64,000 bases of DNA from RFSX01 sp964495785 (GTDB taxonomy: Bacteria; Bacteroidota; Bacteroidia; Chitinophagales; Saprospiraceae), in the NCBI GenBank assembly GCA_964495785.1, contig CAZBXL010000013.1, positions 1 through 64,000 of the forward strand, written 5' to 3'. The notes beneath the pieces were generated by a model. It saw nothing but the letters and a program-made list of their open reading frames with translations. It did not search any database and was not told the origin of the DNA. Made by a program: the position numbers and the translations under genes. How positions within the stretch are numbered: the stretch's first letter is position 1; each line of letters starts with the position of its first letter. Below are positions 44,723-54,186 of this stretch, in pieces.

Positions 44723-46390
44723 TTATTTTTTCATCATCATATCTAAACTATCTACAACTGAATCTTCTACGGTGGGTAATGTTACATATAAGGTCTGATT
44801 AACCTGTGGATCAGAAATTACTTGCTGACTACCATCAGCATACACCACCTTAACGTCTGAGACAGACGTGGCACCACCAAGACCAAAGACTAAGGTATGA
44901 GCTTGATCACTACCCAAACCTTCTCCTACGACTAACCAATCAGTTAATTTTTCTCCATCGCTTTTAGTCACTATCACCTTAGCACCTAATGCTTTTGGAG
45001 ATTGTTGTAATTTTACTTTTAAGTATTTTTTATCTCCTCCCTTATTAATAAACACTCTCGATCGACCTGCTATATTAGAATACACAAGATCTGGATATCC
45101 ATCATTATTGAAATCTGCGGTAAGAGGACTTATAGCATAGTTTCGGTTAGCGACTCCTGATTCTTCTCCTGTAGCTACAAACTTATTGCCTGGCGTATTG
45201 AGTAAAAATCGGCATGGAGATTTTGCTAACTTAAAAAGCGGTAAGCCCACGTAGTTTTCTGCAACAACAAGATCTTGCAATCCATCTAAGTTAAAGTCTT
45301 CAAATATCGCTCCCCAAGAAAATTCGTAATCAGCGACTTCTGTCTCTTGTGCAGTATCGGTAAATTTGAAGTTCCCATCATTACGAAACATCAACCACTT
45401 ACCATTAAATTCATGCTTATCTAAGTCGAGATCTCCTTTTAAAATGGCAGTAGGCATTGTGGAACCAGTATTACTGTAGAATAGATCTGGCCGACCATCA
45501 GTATTATAATCCCCTACAGCTATACCCATAGGGTAACCAAATTTTCCAGTCATCGGATTAGGTACCATAGCAAACTTTTCATTACCCAAATTCCTATAGA
45601 TCCTCGGTTCTCCAGTATCATATGCTACAGCTAAATCTAAGTTTGTATCGTCATCTAAATCTATAAACACACCCATAAAAGTATTATGGGTATAACTCAT
45701 TCCAGATGCCTCTGTAATATCTTCAAAATTATTATTGCCTCTGTTAGCAAATAAACGGCTATTAGCTCCGTAGTCATCTTTTAAAAAGATAGTTTGCCCT
45801 TCCATTAATCTCTTAGGCAGATATGTACTTACGAATAGATCAATCAAACCATCCTTATTGATATCACCACAAGTGACTGCTATAGGCGTAGACTTTTCGT
45901 CAAATTTTAGATTTAGTTTCTGTCCTTTAAACTGGCCACTATTGTTAGTGTATAGATAGACTCCATTATCCCTACATATGAGAATATCTTGATCTCCATC
46001 ATTATCCATATCAAAAACTGCAGGACCATATGATTGTACATTATTATTTTTGTCATCCAGTCCTGAACCTTCTGTGATATCTACAAACTTACCATCACTA
46101 TATTGAAATAGACCATCTTGTTGTCCTTCTCCTCCACCTAACCAGAGCTCTGGCTGATCGTCGTCATTGATATCAATAATACCTGCACCCATAACTGGAA
46201 GGTGATCTGCTGCGATGAATTTCTGAGTAAAACTTAGATCAGCTTCACTAAAAGCCGGTACGTCTACTGGCATAGGGTCAGGTTTATCATAAGGAATTTT
46301 GGTATCACTTTTCATATAAATGAAAGCAGCCAAAACGACTAATAGTAGGATCGTTATAAGGCTTAAAAATATTCTCTTAATCCATTTCAT
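44723..46390 (-). CDS. CRTAC1-like FG-GAP/ASPIC-UnbV protein
   Basis: 555 residues: an N-terminal membrane helix (about 7-28), then FG-GAP/VCBS propeller blades with calcium-binding loops of the DxDxDG type (DINDDDQPELW, DMDNDGDQDIL, DINKDGLIDLF, DYNTDGRPDLF, DFNNDGYPDLV). A C-terminal ASPIC/UnbV domain follows (SPKALGAKVIVTKSDG, VVGEGLGSDQAHTLVFGLG). It is anchored to the inner membrane facing the periplasm. The family is common in Bacteroidota but its biochemical role is unclear. It lies 2 bp after the DUF6796 gene and 5 bp before the Cys-Pro membrane gene. Confidence 0.9.
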   Translation of the reverse strand: MKWIKRIFLSLITILLLVVLAAFIYMKSDTKIPYDKPDPMPVDVPAFSEADLSFTQKFIAADHLPVMGAGIIDINDDDQPELWLGGGEGQQDGLFQYSDGKFVDITEGSGLDDKNNNVQSYGPAVFDMDNDGDQDILICRDNGVYLYTNNSGQFKGQKLNLKFDEKSTPIAVTCGDINKDGLIDLFVSTYLPKRLMEGQTIFLKDDYGANSRLFANRGNNNFEDITEASGMSYTHNTFMGVFIDLDDDTNLDLAVAYDTGEPRIYRNLGNEKFAMVPNPMTGKFGYPMGIAVGDYNTDGRPDLFYSNTGSTMPTAILKGDLDLDKHEFNGKWLMFRNDGNFKFTDTAQETEVADYEFSWGAIFEDFNLDGLQDLVVAENYVGLPLFKLAKSPCRFLLNTPGNKFVATGEESGVANRNYAISPLTADFNNDGYPDLVYSNIAGRSRVFINKGGDKKYLKVKLQQSPKALGAKVIVTKSDGEKLTDWLVVGEGLGSDQAHTLVFGLGGATSVSDVKVVYADGSQQVISDPQVNQTLYVTLPTVEDSVVDSLDMMMKK

Positions 46391-46392
46391 GA

Positions 46393-47079
46393 TTATATAA
46401 ATTTTGTTTTGTTTTTCGTAAAGTAATAGAGCAGAATGCTGAAGAATATGAAGTGAGTTACATTCATAGCTATGGGTGCTAAGTGCTCACCTATCGGCAT
46501 ACACCATGCTAATGTCGAGATGGTTATAGCCAGAAGTATGATGGGATTAAATATCGAAATCCACTTTGGTAAGCCGATATTATTTTTCAAGATTATAATG
46601 ACGTAACTAACAGAAAGTAAGGCAATAATAATCCTAAGTGCCCATACCAAAGATTGATAATGTACCTCATAGGATGACAAATAAAATTCATAATCGGCTG
46701 TACCTTGGCTTCTTTGCAAAACCTCAGCTGCAAAGTATCGTGATGATATCCATATGCCTCCTATAAAAAATGCCAGCACCCCTAATATGTATAGTAGTTT
46801 AGATAATAAAGGACTCGATTTTATAAACATAGATCTCAGTCCATAGTAACCTACAAAATATAGAGGAGCTCCTACTATCGTAAGAAAGTGACCTATACTT
46901 GCTCTCTTAAGCGGCACTTCCATAAGCATATCAATCTCACCAGCAGGTCCTCCAGGAATGTAATGAAGCATATACTCACCTATACCCACGATTATAGATG
47001 CTAATATGCCTACAAATATCATCTGCTGAATAGATGGAGAGAAAGGCTTAGTTAATAAGCTTTGCTTGTGGATTGGCAT
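46393..47079 (-). CDS. DUF6796-type integral membrane protein
   Basis: 228 residues from the ATG at 47079 (a GTG one codon earlier is less likely). About six membrane helices. GIGEYMLHYIPGGPAGEIDML near the first helix, GHFLTIVGAPLYFVGYYGL and WCMPIGEHLAP later are the family motifs as I recall them for DUF6796. No function is known. It is the promoter-proximal gene of the run DUF6796, CRTAC1-like, Cys-Pro membrane protein, DedA, ATP-grasp. Confidence 0.75.
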   Translation of the reverse strand: MPIHKQSLLTKPFSPSIQQMIFVGILASIIVGIGEYMLHYIPGGPAGEIDMLMEVPLKRASIGHFLTIVGAPLYFVGYYGLRSMFIKSSPLLSKLLYILGVLAFFIGGIWISSRYFAAEVLQRSQGTADYEFYLSSYEVHYQSLVWALRIIIALLSVSYVIIILKNNIGLPKWISIFNPIILLAITISTLAWCMPIGEHLAPIAMNVTHFIFFSILLYYFTKNKTKFI

Positions 47080-47270
47080 CACATTAATAGAGAGTGGTGT
47101 GATGTAATATATAAGTAAAACTCAAACCATAGCTATAAGCAGATGGTATAGCCCTATTTTAAGAACATAATCATTGTATAACAGCCAGAAAAGTCGTCAA
47201 CTGACAATTGCTGTAAAGCGAATACTAAGGAAAAATAACTTTTGTAGATTTACAATAAACGAAATTATTC

Positions 47271-48542
47271 CTATGTCTTCCTCTTCTGCTTTTTAGCTGC
47301 TGGGAATAGTATATTATTCAATATAAGCCTATATCCTGGTGAATTAGGATGCAGATTAAGATCTGTCTCCGGGTCACCGACGTAGTGACGATAATCTTCT
47401 GGATCATGACCTCCATAGAATGACCAAGTCCCGTACCCATGAGTCCCATGAATATATCTCGCTTCACCGTCAGAATTATTCTGAGCTAAGATTAATACCT
47501 CTGATTTTATCAATGCTTTAGGATAGGCTGTTGTCTGCCCCATAAAACCTTTGACTGTCGTTGTATGATTCTGAGTTAACATCGTAGGAATAGGATCCCA
47601 CTTAGCAGAGAAATCAAATATTGTGAAATAATCAGAAGTCGGTGTCACCTTACGCTTTCTATTATCAATGGTGGAGTACTCATACTCTAATGGATTAGTA
47701 ATTAATGTAAAATCTTTAAAAGCGAATGTCTTACTATAGTCAAGATTATCAGAAGCAGTCGGATCTTGTGGATCACCATCGTAGATGTTGTCACAGATAT
47801 CGTATCCTTCAGCTGCTAAGGCAATATCATAGGTATCCGTCGCAGAGCACATAGCAAACATAAATCCGCCTCCTTCTACATATTCTTTGATCTTCTTAAC
47901 GACTGATAGTTTAAGTTGTGATACTTTGGAGAATCCTAACTCTTTAGCCAGAGATTCCATTTTTTGCTGATTGATCTTATACCAAGCCTTGTTACCATGT
48001 GATCTAAAAAACTTACCATACTGCCCCGTGAAGTCTTCATGATGTAAGTGTAACCAATCATATTCTGCTAATTTATCTTCTAAGACCTCTCTATCATAGA
48101 CTGTCTCATAAGGAATCTCTGCATAAGTCAACACCATCGTCACCGCATCATCCCATGGCTGTACTCTCTCGCCTTTTGCATTAAAGTCAGGCGTGTATAC
48201 GGCTATCTTAGGTGCCTGTTCTAATTTTATCACATCTTCATTTACTTCAGGATTGGCTATTTTCTCTCTCAATTGAGCAAACTGTGAATTAGGCATAATC
48301 TCATAAGAGATCCCTCTGGTCTTGCATTCTTTTTCGAAAGTCGGAATATTAGTAAATGCAAATGAACCTCCTTTATGATTAAGTAACCAATATGCCTCAG
48401 AATCCTGCTGCAGTACCCAGTAGACAATTCCATATGACTTAAGGTGATCTTTCTGCTTTTCATCCATCGGAATAATGATGTATGAAGCTTTGGCACATAT
48501 GGCCATAAGTAGAATAGTGATTATAAAAAGAAGTCTTTTCAT
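47271..48542 (-). CDS. Exported class I amidotransferase-like protein (often labelled 'asparagine synthetase B')
   Basis: 423 residues with a signal peptide (about 1-19). The sequence matches a Bacteroidota family that databases, as I recall, call asparagine synthetase B. It has neither an N-terminal catalytic Cys nor a PP-loop, so that name is unsupported. The central part (TYAEIPYETVYDREV, DYDWLHLHHEDFTGQ-like, EGGGFMFAMCSATDTYDIALAAEG) resembles a ThuA/class I glutamine amidotransferase-like fold. The C-terminal part has HGTHGYGTWSFYGGHDPEDYRH, suggesting a metal or carbohydrate site. It acts outside the cytoplasm; the function is unknown. Confidence 0.72.
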   Translation of the reverse strand: MKRLLFIITILLMAICAKASYIIIPMDEKQKDHLKSYGIVYWVLQQDSEAYWLLNHKGGSFAFTNIPTFEKECKTRGISYEIMPNSQFAQLREKIANPEVNEDVIKLEQAPKIAVYTPDFNAKGERVQPWDDAVTMVLTYAEIPYETVYDREVLEDKLAEYDWLHLHHEDFTGQYGKFFRSHGNKAWYKINQQKMESLAKELGFSKVSQLKLSVVKKIKEYVEGGGFMFAMCSATDTYDIALAAEGYDICDNIYDGDPQDPTASDNLDYSKTFAFKDFTLITNPLEYEYSTIDNRKRKVTPTSDYFTIFDFSAKWDPIPTMLTQNHTTTVKGFMGQTTAYPKALIKSEVLILAQNNSDGEARYIHGTHGYGTWSFYGGHDPEDYRHYVGDPETDLNLHPNSPGYRLILNNILFPAAKKQKRKT

Positions 48543-48567
48543 CTATATATATTGATTATTTATAATA

Positions 48568-48575
48568 CAAAGATA
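48568..48575 (-). promoter_or_regulatory. -7 promoter element of the exported amidotransferase-like gene
   Basis: On the minus strand TATCTTTG matches TAnnTTTG, 25 bases before the ATG at 48542. Confidence 0.45.
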
Positions 48576-48760
48576 CCAAGTATAATATGAATACCACTAT
48601 CCAACGCTATGATACCTGTGTCAGTTTCTATAACGAAAGAAATTAATAATATATTAAGTCTATTGTAAATGGATATATAGATCCAAAGATTGCAATTAGC
48701 ATCATTAATACATCGTTAGTTCTAAAAGTTTAAATTTGCATTCGAATTTAGTAAGAAGCT

Positions 48761-50860
48761 TTGGAGAACATTACAATATCATACCCTGGATACTTTCTTA
48801 TAGTCATCGGAATTGTCGCATTGATATATGCGATAAGCCTTTACTTCAGAGATAAGAGAGTCAAAGAAAATAAAAAATGGTTACCTACAGTATTAGGAAT
48901 ATTAAGGTTCTTGACCGTCTTGGGTATTCTATATTTACTATTGACGCCACTGATCAAACACTTCATTACAGAAGAACAAAAGCCTCTTATTGTCATAGCA
49001 GAAGATACATCAGAATCTATATCCTTAGCGACTGACCAGTCTACTCTCGATCAACTGGAATCTGACATTACTTCATTAAAGTCAAAGCTGAGTGAAAAAT
49101 ATGAGCTTATAGATTTTAAGTTTAGTGACAGAATCTCCTTCTCAGAAACAGATACATTAGATAATCAATCTTCTAATCTTGCCTTACCACTCGAGTTTAT
49201 CGCAGATAATTACGAAGATCAAAATCTTGGAGCAGTTGTTCTTATCAGTGATGGCATCTACAATGAAGGCAAGAACCCACTTTATACTGATGCAAAATTG
49301 CAAACGCCGCTATACACTGTAGCCTTAGGAGACACCACAATCAGGAGAGACCTTCTCATAAAAAATGTACTCCATAATAGAATAGTGTATCTCAATGATA
49401 AATTTATCATAGAAACAGACGTGCAAGCCTACAATGCTGTAGGTTCTAAAAGTAACATTAGCATCTCTAAAGTCACTAATGGAAAAACTGTAAAGCTCGA
49501 TAGTAAATCATTTACAATAGATAAGAACAATTACTTTAAGTCATTTTCATTTGAGCTCACCGCAGATCAAGTGGGTAATACGAAGTATGTAATCAGTCTG
49601 GCCAATGTAGGCAACGAAGTTACCTTAGCTAATAATAGTAGAAATATCTATGTAGATGTCTTAGATGCAAGACAGAAAATATTGTTATTAGCAGACAGCC
49701 CTCATCCAGATATCAAAGCCATTAAGTCGATAATAAGCAGTAATAAAAACTATACTATAGATGTCAAAATGGCCAATGACCCGATGAGCAATCTTAATGC
49801 TTATGACATTGTGATATTGCATAATCTACCGAGTCAACGATATGACATCAGTAAATACTTATCAGATATCAAACGATTAAGAAAACCTTCATTCTATATC
49901 GTAGGTGGAGAGACGAGCACAAGCTTACTCAATAGTGCACAGAATGTATTGACTATTAATGGTTCTAACACCAGTCTCAATGAAATTACTCCCATCATAG
50001 ATAGTCGTTTTAATCTCTTTACATTAAGTGACTTACTAAAAAATAAGATCAGCCAGTTTGTACCTCTCAAGGCACCTTTTGGTGAATATAAAACTGCACC
50101 TACTTCTAAAGTCCTCCTATATCAAAAAATAGGAAATGTAGAAACTCAGTATCCTTTACTTGCTTACTCTGATATAGAGAATCATAAGCAAGCCGTTCTT
50201 ACAGGAGAAGGAATATGGAGATGGAGAATTACTGAATTTACTGACTTCCCAGAGCAACCTTTTACCAAAGAGACAATTTTAAAGACATTACAATACATAT
50301 CCCAGAAGGAAGACAAAAGACAGTTCCGAGCTTTCACTAATAAGATCGCATATAAGGAAAACGAAAACATCTTATTCGATGCACAGCTCTACAATGCTAA
50401 CTACGAAGCAATTAATACCCCTGAGGCTTATCTCAAAATAAGTAATAGCACCGGGGAGACTTTTGACTACACATTCTCTAAGAATAACAACTCTTACTTT
50501 ATAGATGCAGGACGACTACCAGAAGATAATTACACTTACACCGCCAGCACTAATTATAATGGCAATAATATAACTGCCGCTGGGAAGTTTTCTGTACAGT
50601 CTATTGTAAAAGAGCAATATGACCTAACTGCAAAACATGATTTGCTTTTTAGTCTAACCGAAAAATTTGGTGGTGAGGTGATCTATCCATCTAACGTGTC
50701 GAAGTTAGGTGATATACTCAGTAACAATGAAAGCATCAAGCCCATCTTATTTCAAAAAGCAGAAACGAAGCCCCTTCTTGACTATCATTGGTTAATAGCT
50801 ATCTTAATATTCTTATTAGCTATTGAGTGGTTTTTAAGAAGGTTTTATGGTGGGTATTAA
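48761..50860 (+). CDS. VWA-like membrane-anchored protein
   Basis: 699 residues starting with TTG. Two N-terminal membrane helices (about 9-29 and 45-68) resemble BatA/BatB-type proteins. A von Willebrand A-like segment follows with a DxSxS metal site, DTSES (82-86), and GAVVLISDGIYNEG. A long extracytoplasmic region includes a GATase-like stretch (KILLLADSPHPDIKAIKSII), and the last helix (about 677-692) anchors the C-terminus. It is a periplasmic-facing, uncharacterised Bacteroidota protein; no MoxR ATPase or other Bat gene is adjacent. Other in-frame starts nearby are less convincing because the first helix would be lost. Confidence 0.82.
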   Translation: MENITISYPGYFLIVIGIVALIYAISLYFRDKRVKENKKWLPTVLGILRFLTVLGILYLLLTPLIKHFITEEQKPLIVIAEDTSESISLATDQSTLDQLESDITSLKSKLSEKYELIDFKFSDRISFSETDTLDNQSSNLALPLEFIADNYEDQNLGAVVLISDGIYNEGKNPLYTDAKLQTPLYTVALGDTTIRRDLLIKNVLHNRIVYLNDKFIIETDVQAYNAVGSKSNISISKVTNGKTVKLDSKSFTIDKNNYFKSFSFELTADQVGNTKYVISLANVGNEVTLANNSRNIYVDVLDARQKILLLADSPHPDIKAIKSIISSNKNYTIDVKMANDPMSNLNAYDIVILHNLPSQRYDISKYLSDIKRLRKPSFYIVGGETSTSLLNSAQNVLTINGSNTSLNEITPIIDSRFNLFTLSDLLKNKISQFVPLKAPFGEYKTAPTSKVLLYQKIGNVETQYPLLAYSDIENHKQAVLTGEGIWRWRITEFTDFPEQPFTKETILKTLQYISQKEDKRQFRAFTNKIAYKENENILFDAQLYNANYEAINTPEAYLKISNSTGETFDYTFSKNNNSYFIDAGRLPEDNYTYTASTNYNGNNITAAGKFSVQSIVKEQYDLTAKHDLLFSLTEKFGGEVIYPSNVSKLGDILSNNESIKPILFQKAETKPLLDYHWLIAILIFLLAIEWFLRRFYGGY

Positions 50861-50879
50861 TAAAAACTAAACAAGGTTT

Positions 50880-50984
50880 CTATATTTTTCTCTGGCGAAT
50901 CTGATTTTCATCTATTACGGTGAATAAATTCTCAATAGTAAGTTTATCCGTAATAATAAGATCTTCAAGAAGCTTGAAGGATAG
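50880..50984 (-). pseudogene. C-terminal remnant of a DUF5615-type toxin
   Basis: A 34-codon open fragment bounded upstream by an in-frame stop (TAA at 50985-50987). Its translation ends LFTVIDENQIRQRKI, the usual closing strand of DUF5615 (Mut7-C/PIN-like) toxins. No start codon or N-terminal nuclease motif remains between it and the DUF433 antitoxin gene that begins upstream. It therefore looks like the tail of the toxin partner left by a deletion. The fragment is short, so the match rests on the tail motif plus position. Confidence 0.65.
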
Positions 50985-50996
50985 TTAGGTGAGAAA

Positions 50997-51218
50997 TCAC
51001 TTTAGCAGACCATCCTTCATACATTCATAAGCATAAGAGTAAACAGCCTTTAGGTCTTCAGAAGTCAACCTCGGATAATTCTCTAATAATTGGTCTGTAG
51101 CCCAACCGTTTGCTAATCTTTCTAATATAAACTCAATAGAAATTCTGGTATCCTTAATTATAGGCTTGCCAAGAAGCACCTCAGAATTAGTCGTAATATG
51201 ATTTTGCCAGTTTACCAT
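50997..51218 (-). CDS. DUF433 antitoxin-like protein
   Basis: 73 residues consisting of a DUF433 domain: ITTNSEVLLGKPIIKDTRISIEFILERLANGWATDQLLENYP, then LTSEDLKAVYSYAYE. This winged-helix family is normally paired with a downstream DUF5615 PIN-like toxin. Here only a 34-codon toxin tail follows, so the antitoxin is probably an orphan. The reading frame is intact and starts with ATG. Confidence 0.88.
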   Translation of the reverse strand: MVNWQNHITTNSEVLLGKPIIKDTRISIEFILERLANGWATDQLLENYPRLTSEDLKAVYSYAYECMKDGLLK

Positions 51219-51434
51219 TATTTATAATTTTCTATCCTAATTTATTAACTTTTGTTTACAAGAGCAAACTGTCTCATTTATAAAGAACTACTAACTAACG
51301 ATAAAATTACATTGTATTTAAAAATTTTTAATACCGCAGAGTGGATAAGAAATAGCCTTTGCCGGGCAGGTTTAAAAATATAAAATTCCGACTCAGTTCC
51401 TTTGTTCAAAACTCGGTTACAAACTACGCCCAAT

Positions 51435-54065
51435 CTACTCCTCCAACTGCTTAATGTAACTCTCCAGCGCCGCTACCCTTGCCTCACCATCTGCTTTCTT
51501 TTTGCGTTCCATGTTGACTACTGCCTCTGGGGCACCACTGACAAATCTTTCATTAGAGAGTTTTTTGTCTGCTGTCGCAATAAATCTTTTTTGTCTTTCG
51601 AGTTCTTCTCTCGACTTAGCTAATTCCTCCTCTACATCTATCTCAAGATTAAGATGGGCGTAGATCTTAGTCTTACCACATATAAAAGCTAAGCCCTCAA
51701 CCCCGCTTTCATCTTTGACTTGAGTAACTTTATCTAAGAGAGCTACCTTTGATAGGAGTTCTAAGAAACCATCACGCTTCATACATCTTTCGATTTCATT
51801 GTTATTGATGATGGTGATATCAATCTTATCTTTTGGCTTTATTTGTTTTTTATTTTTGATATCTCTGACATTAGAAGCTATCGTTCTAAGTAGCTCTATA
51901 TCTTTGATTAGTTCAGTATCGATATCTGATGATTCTGGATAGCTTGCAATAATACAGTCTTCTCCCTCTTGACGCTTTCTCAATGTATGCCATACCTCTT
52001 CCGTTATAAATGGCATAAACGGATGCAAGTGAATACATATCTTCTCATAGATATTAATGGCGATCTTATGTGTAGCTGCATCGATAGGAGCTTCATAGGC
52101 TGGCTTGATCATTTCCAGGTAACTGGAGAAGAAATCATTCCATACAAATGAGTAGATACCCATAAGAGCCTCTGACAGTCTATATGTTTCGTATGATTTT
52201 TCTATGACGGCTACTGCTTCATCCAGCTTACTACTTATCCATTCAGAAGCTAATACATTGGCCTCAGGAGTCTCTAAGCTATCATCTATCGTCCATCCTT
52301 GTATTAGTCTATTGGCATTCCAAATTTTATTAGCGAAGTTCCTTCCGTTCTCTATTAGTTTATCATCAAACAATAAATCACCTCCTGCCGGAGAACATGA
52401 TAACATACCGAATCTCACCGCATCTGCACCATAGTCTTCGATTAGTTTGAGAGGATCAGGAGAGTTACCTAAGGACTTACTCATCTTACGACGCTGCTTA
52501 TCTCTGACCATACCTGTGAAATAAACATCCTTAAATGGAAACTGATCTCTCCATTCGTACCCAGCCATAACCATTCTCGCCACCCATAGGAATATGATAT
52601 CCCACCCAGTCACAAGAACTGATGTCGGATAATAATAGGCAACTTCTTCTTCGCTATCAAAACCATTAAATACAGACATCGGCCATAGCCATGACGAAAA
52701 CCAAGTATCTAAGACATCCTCTTCCTGTTTCAGATCATCCATTTTTAGATCAGGAAAATCCTTACGGGCTAATGCCAATGCTTCGTCAGCTGTTTCTGCG
52801 ACATAGATATTATCATTATAATAATAAGCGGGTATTCGTTGTCCCCACCAAAGCTGTCTTGATATACACCAGTCACGGATATTCGTCATCCAGTGTCTGT
52901 AAGTGTTCTTATATTTTTTAGGAAAGAATTCTACTATATCATTTTCTACGGCTTCCATCGCTGGTTTAGCGAGTGATTCCATATCCACATACCACTGCAG
53001 TGAGAGTCTTGGCTCTACGACACAGTCTGTCCTCTCTGATCTTCCAACGTTATGCCTGATATCTTTAATCCCTTCTAACACACCAGCCTTTTCCAGATCT
53101 TTGGTGATCAACTTCCTTACTTTAAATCTATCCTCTCCTATATAAAGTTGACCTTCTTGATTGATTGTCCCATCACTATTAAATATATCTACGACTTCGA
53201 GATCGTGCTTCTTGCCTAATTCATAATCATTAGGGTCATGAGCTGGTGTTACTTTTAATGCACCTGTACCAAATTCTATATCCACATAATCATCAAAAAT
53301 TATTGGAATAACACGATTTACTAAAGGAACAATAGCCTTCTTGCCTTTTAAGTGTGTATAACGAGGATCATCAGGATGCACCGCAATAGCTGTATCACCC
53401 AGAATCGTCTCCGGACGAGTCGTAGCTATCGTAATATATTCATCTTGACCTTCGAGTTGATATTTTACAGAATACAAGCGGCCATTCTCTTCTTTATGTA
53501 GCACCTCTTCGTTACTAAGTACAGTCTGTGCTTCTGGGTCCCAGTTGACCATACGTTTACCACGGTAGAGTTTCCCTTTTTTATATAGATCTACAAAAGA
53601 TTTAATGACAGCTTTGTATCTGACTTCATCCATTGTAAAAGCAGTTCTATCCCAATCTGCTGAAGCGCCTAACTTACGCAGCTGCTTTAGTATTATACCT
53701 CCGTATTTATCTGTCCATTCCCAGGCATGCTTGAGGAATTCTTCTCTACCCAGATCAGATTTCTTAATGCCTTTCTCTCTAAGCATCTTAACTACCTTAG
53801 CTTCTGTTGCAATAGATGCATGATCTGTCCCTGGCACCCAGCAAGCATTCTTACCTTGCAATCTGGCTCTACGGATGAGGACATCTTGTATTGTGTTATT
53901 AAGCATATGCCCCATATGCAAGACACCTGTGACATTAGGAGGAGGTATTAATATTGTAAATGGTTCTCTCTCATCTGGCTTAGATGAAAAATAATCTTTA
54001 TTTTCCCAGTATGAGTACCACTTCTGCTCTATATCAGAAGGGCTATATGTTGTACTTAATTCCAT
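51435..54065 (-). CDS. valS: Valyl-tRNA synthetase
   Basis: 876 residues, full length. A class I synthetase that charges tRNA(Val). The HIGH motif is HMGH at 50-53 in PPNVTGVLHMGH, the KMSKS motif occurs as RRKMSKSLGNSPDP, and the editing domain (TTRPETILGDTAIAVHPDD) and the C-terminal coiled coil (EELAKSREELERQKRF) are present. A consensus -7 element is four bases before its ATG, implying a leaderless or nearly leaderless mRNA. Confidence 0.98.
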   Translation of the reverse strand: MELSTTYSPSDIEQKWYSYWENKDYFSSKPDEREPFTILIPPPNVTGVLHMGHMLNNTIQDVLIRRARLQGKNACWVPGTDHASIATEAKVVKMLREKGIKKSDLGREEFLKHAWEWTDKYGGIILKQLRKLGASADWDRTAFTMDEVRYKAVIKSFVDLYKKGKLYRGKRMVNWDPEAQTVLSNEEVLHKEENGRLYSVKYQLEGQDEYITIATTRPETILGDTAIAVHPDDPRYTHLKGKKAIVPLVNRVIPIIFDDYVDIEFGTGALKVTPAHDPNDYELGKKHDLEVVDIFNSDGTINQEGQLYIGEDRFKVRKLITKDLEKAGVLEGIKDIRHNVGRSERTDCVVEPRLSLQWYVDMESLAKPAMEAVENDIVEFFPKKYKNTYRHWMTNIRDWCISRQLWWGQRIPAYYYNDNIYVAETADEALALARKDFPDLKMDDLKQEEDVLDTWFSSWLWPMSVFNGFDSEEEVAYYYPTSVLVTGWDIIFLWVARMVMAGYEWRDQFPFKDVYFTGMVRDKQRRKMSKSLGNSPDPLKLIEDYGADAVRFGMLSCSPAGGDLLFDDKLIENGRNFANKIWNANRLIQGWTIDDSLETPEANVLASEWISSKLDEAVAVIEKSYETYRLSEALMGIYSFVWNDFFSSYLEMIKPAYEAPIDAATHKIAINIYEKICIHLHPFMPFITEEVWHTLRKRQEGEDCIIASYPESSDIDTELIKDIELLRTIASNVRDIKNKKQIKPKDKIDITIINNNEIERCMKRDGFLELLSKVALLDKVTQVKDESGVEGLAFICGKTKIYAHLNLEIDVEEELAKSREELERQKRFIATADKKLSNERFVSGAPEAVVNMERKKKADGEARVAALESYIKQLEE

Positions 54066-54069
54066 ATTA

Positions 54070-54077
54070 CAAAGTTA
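54070..54077 (-). promoter_or_regulatory. -7 element of valS, near-leaderless
   Basis: On the minus strand TAACTTTG matches TAnnTTTG and is followed by TAAT and the valS ATG. Confidence 0.5.
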
Positions 54078-54186
54078 CCTAATATGATTGGTTTTATAAA
54101 TAATCAGGCAAAATTGAGAAATTATAACTTACAGCACACCAAAAACAAATTATATTACATCTAAATTATACAAGCGTCAAGCTATT

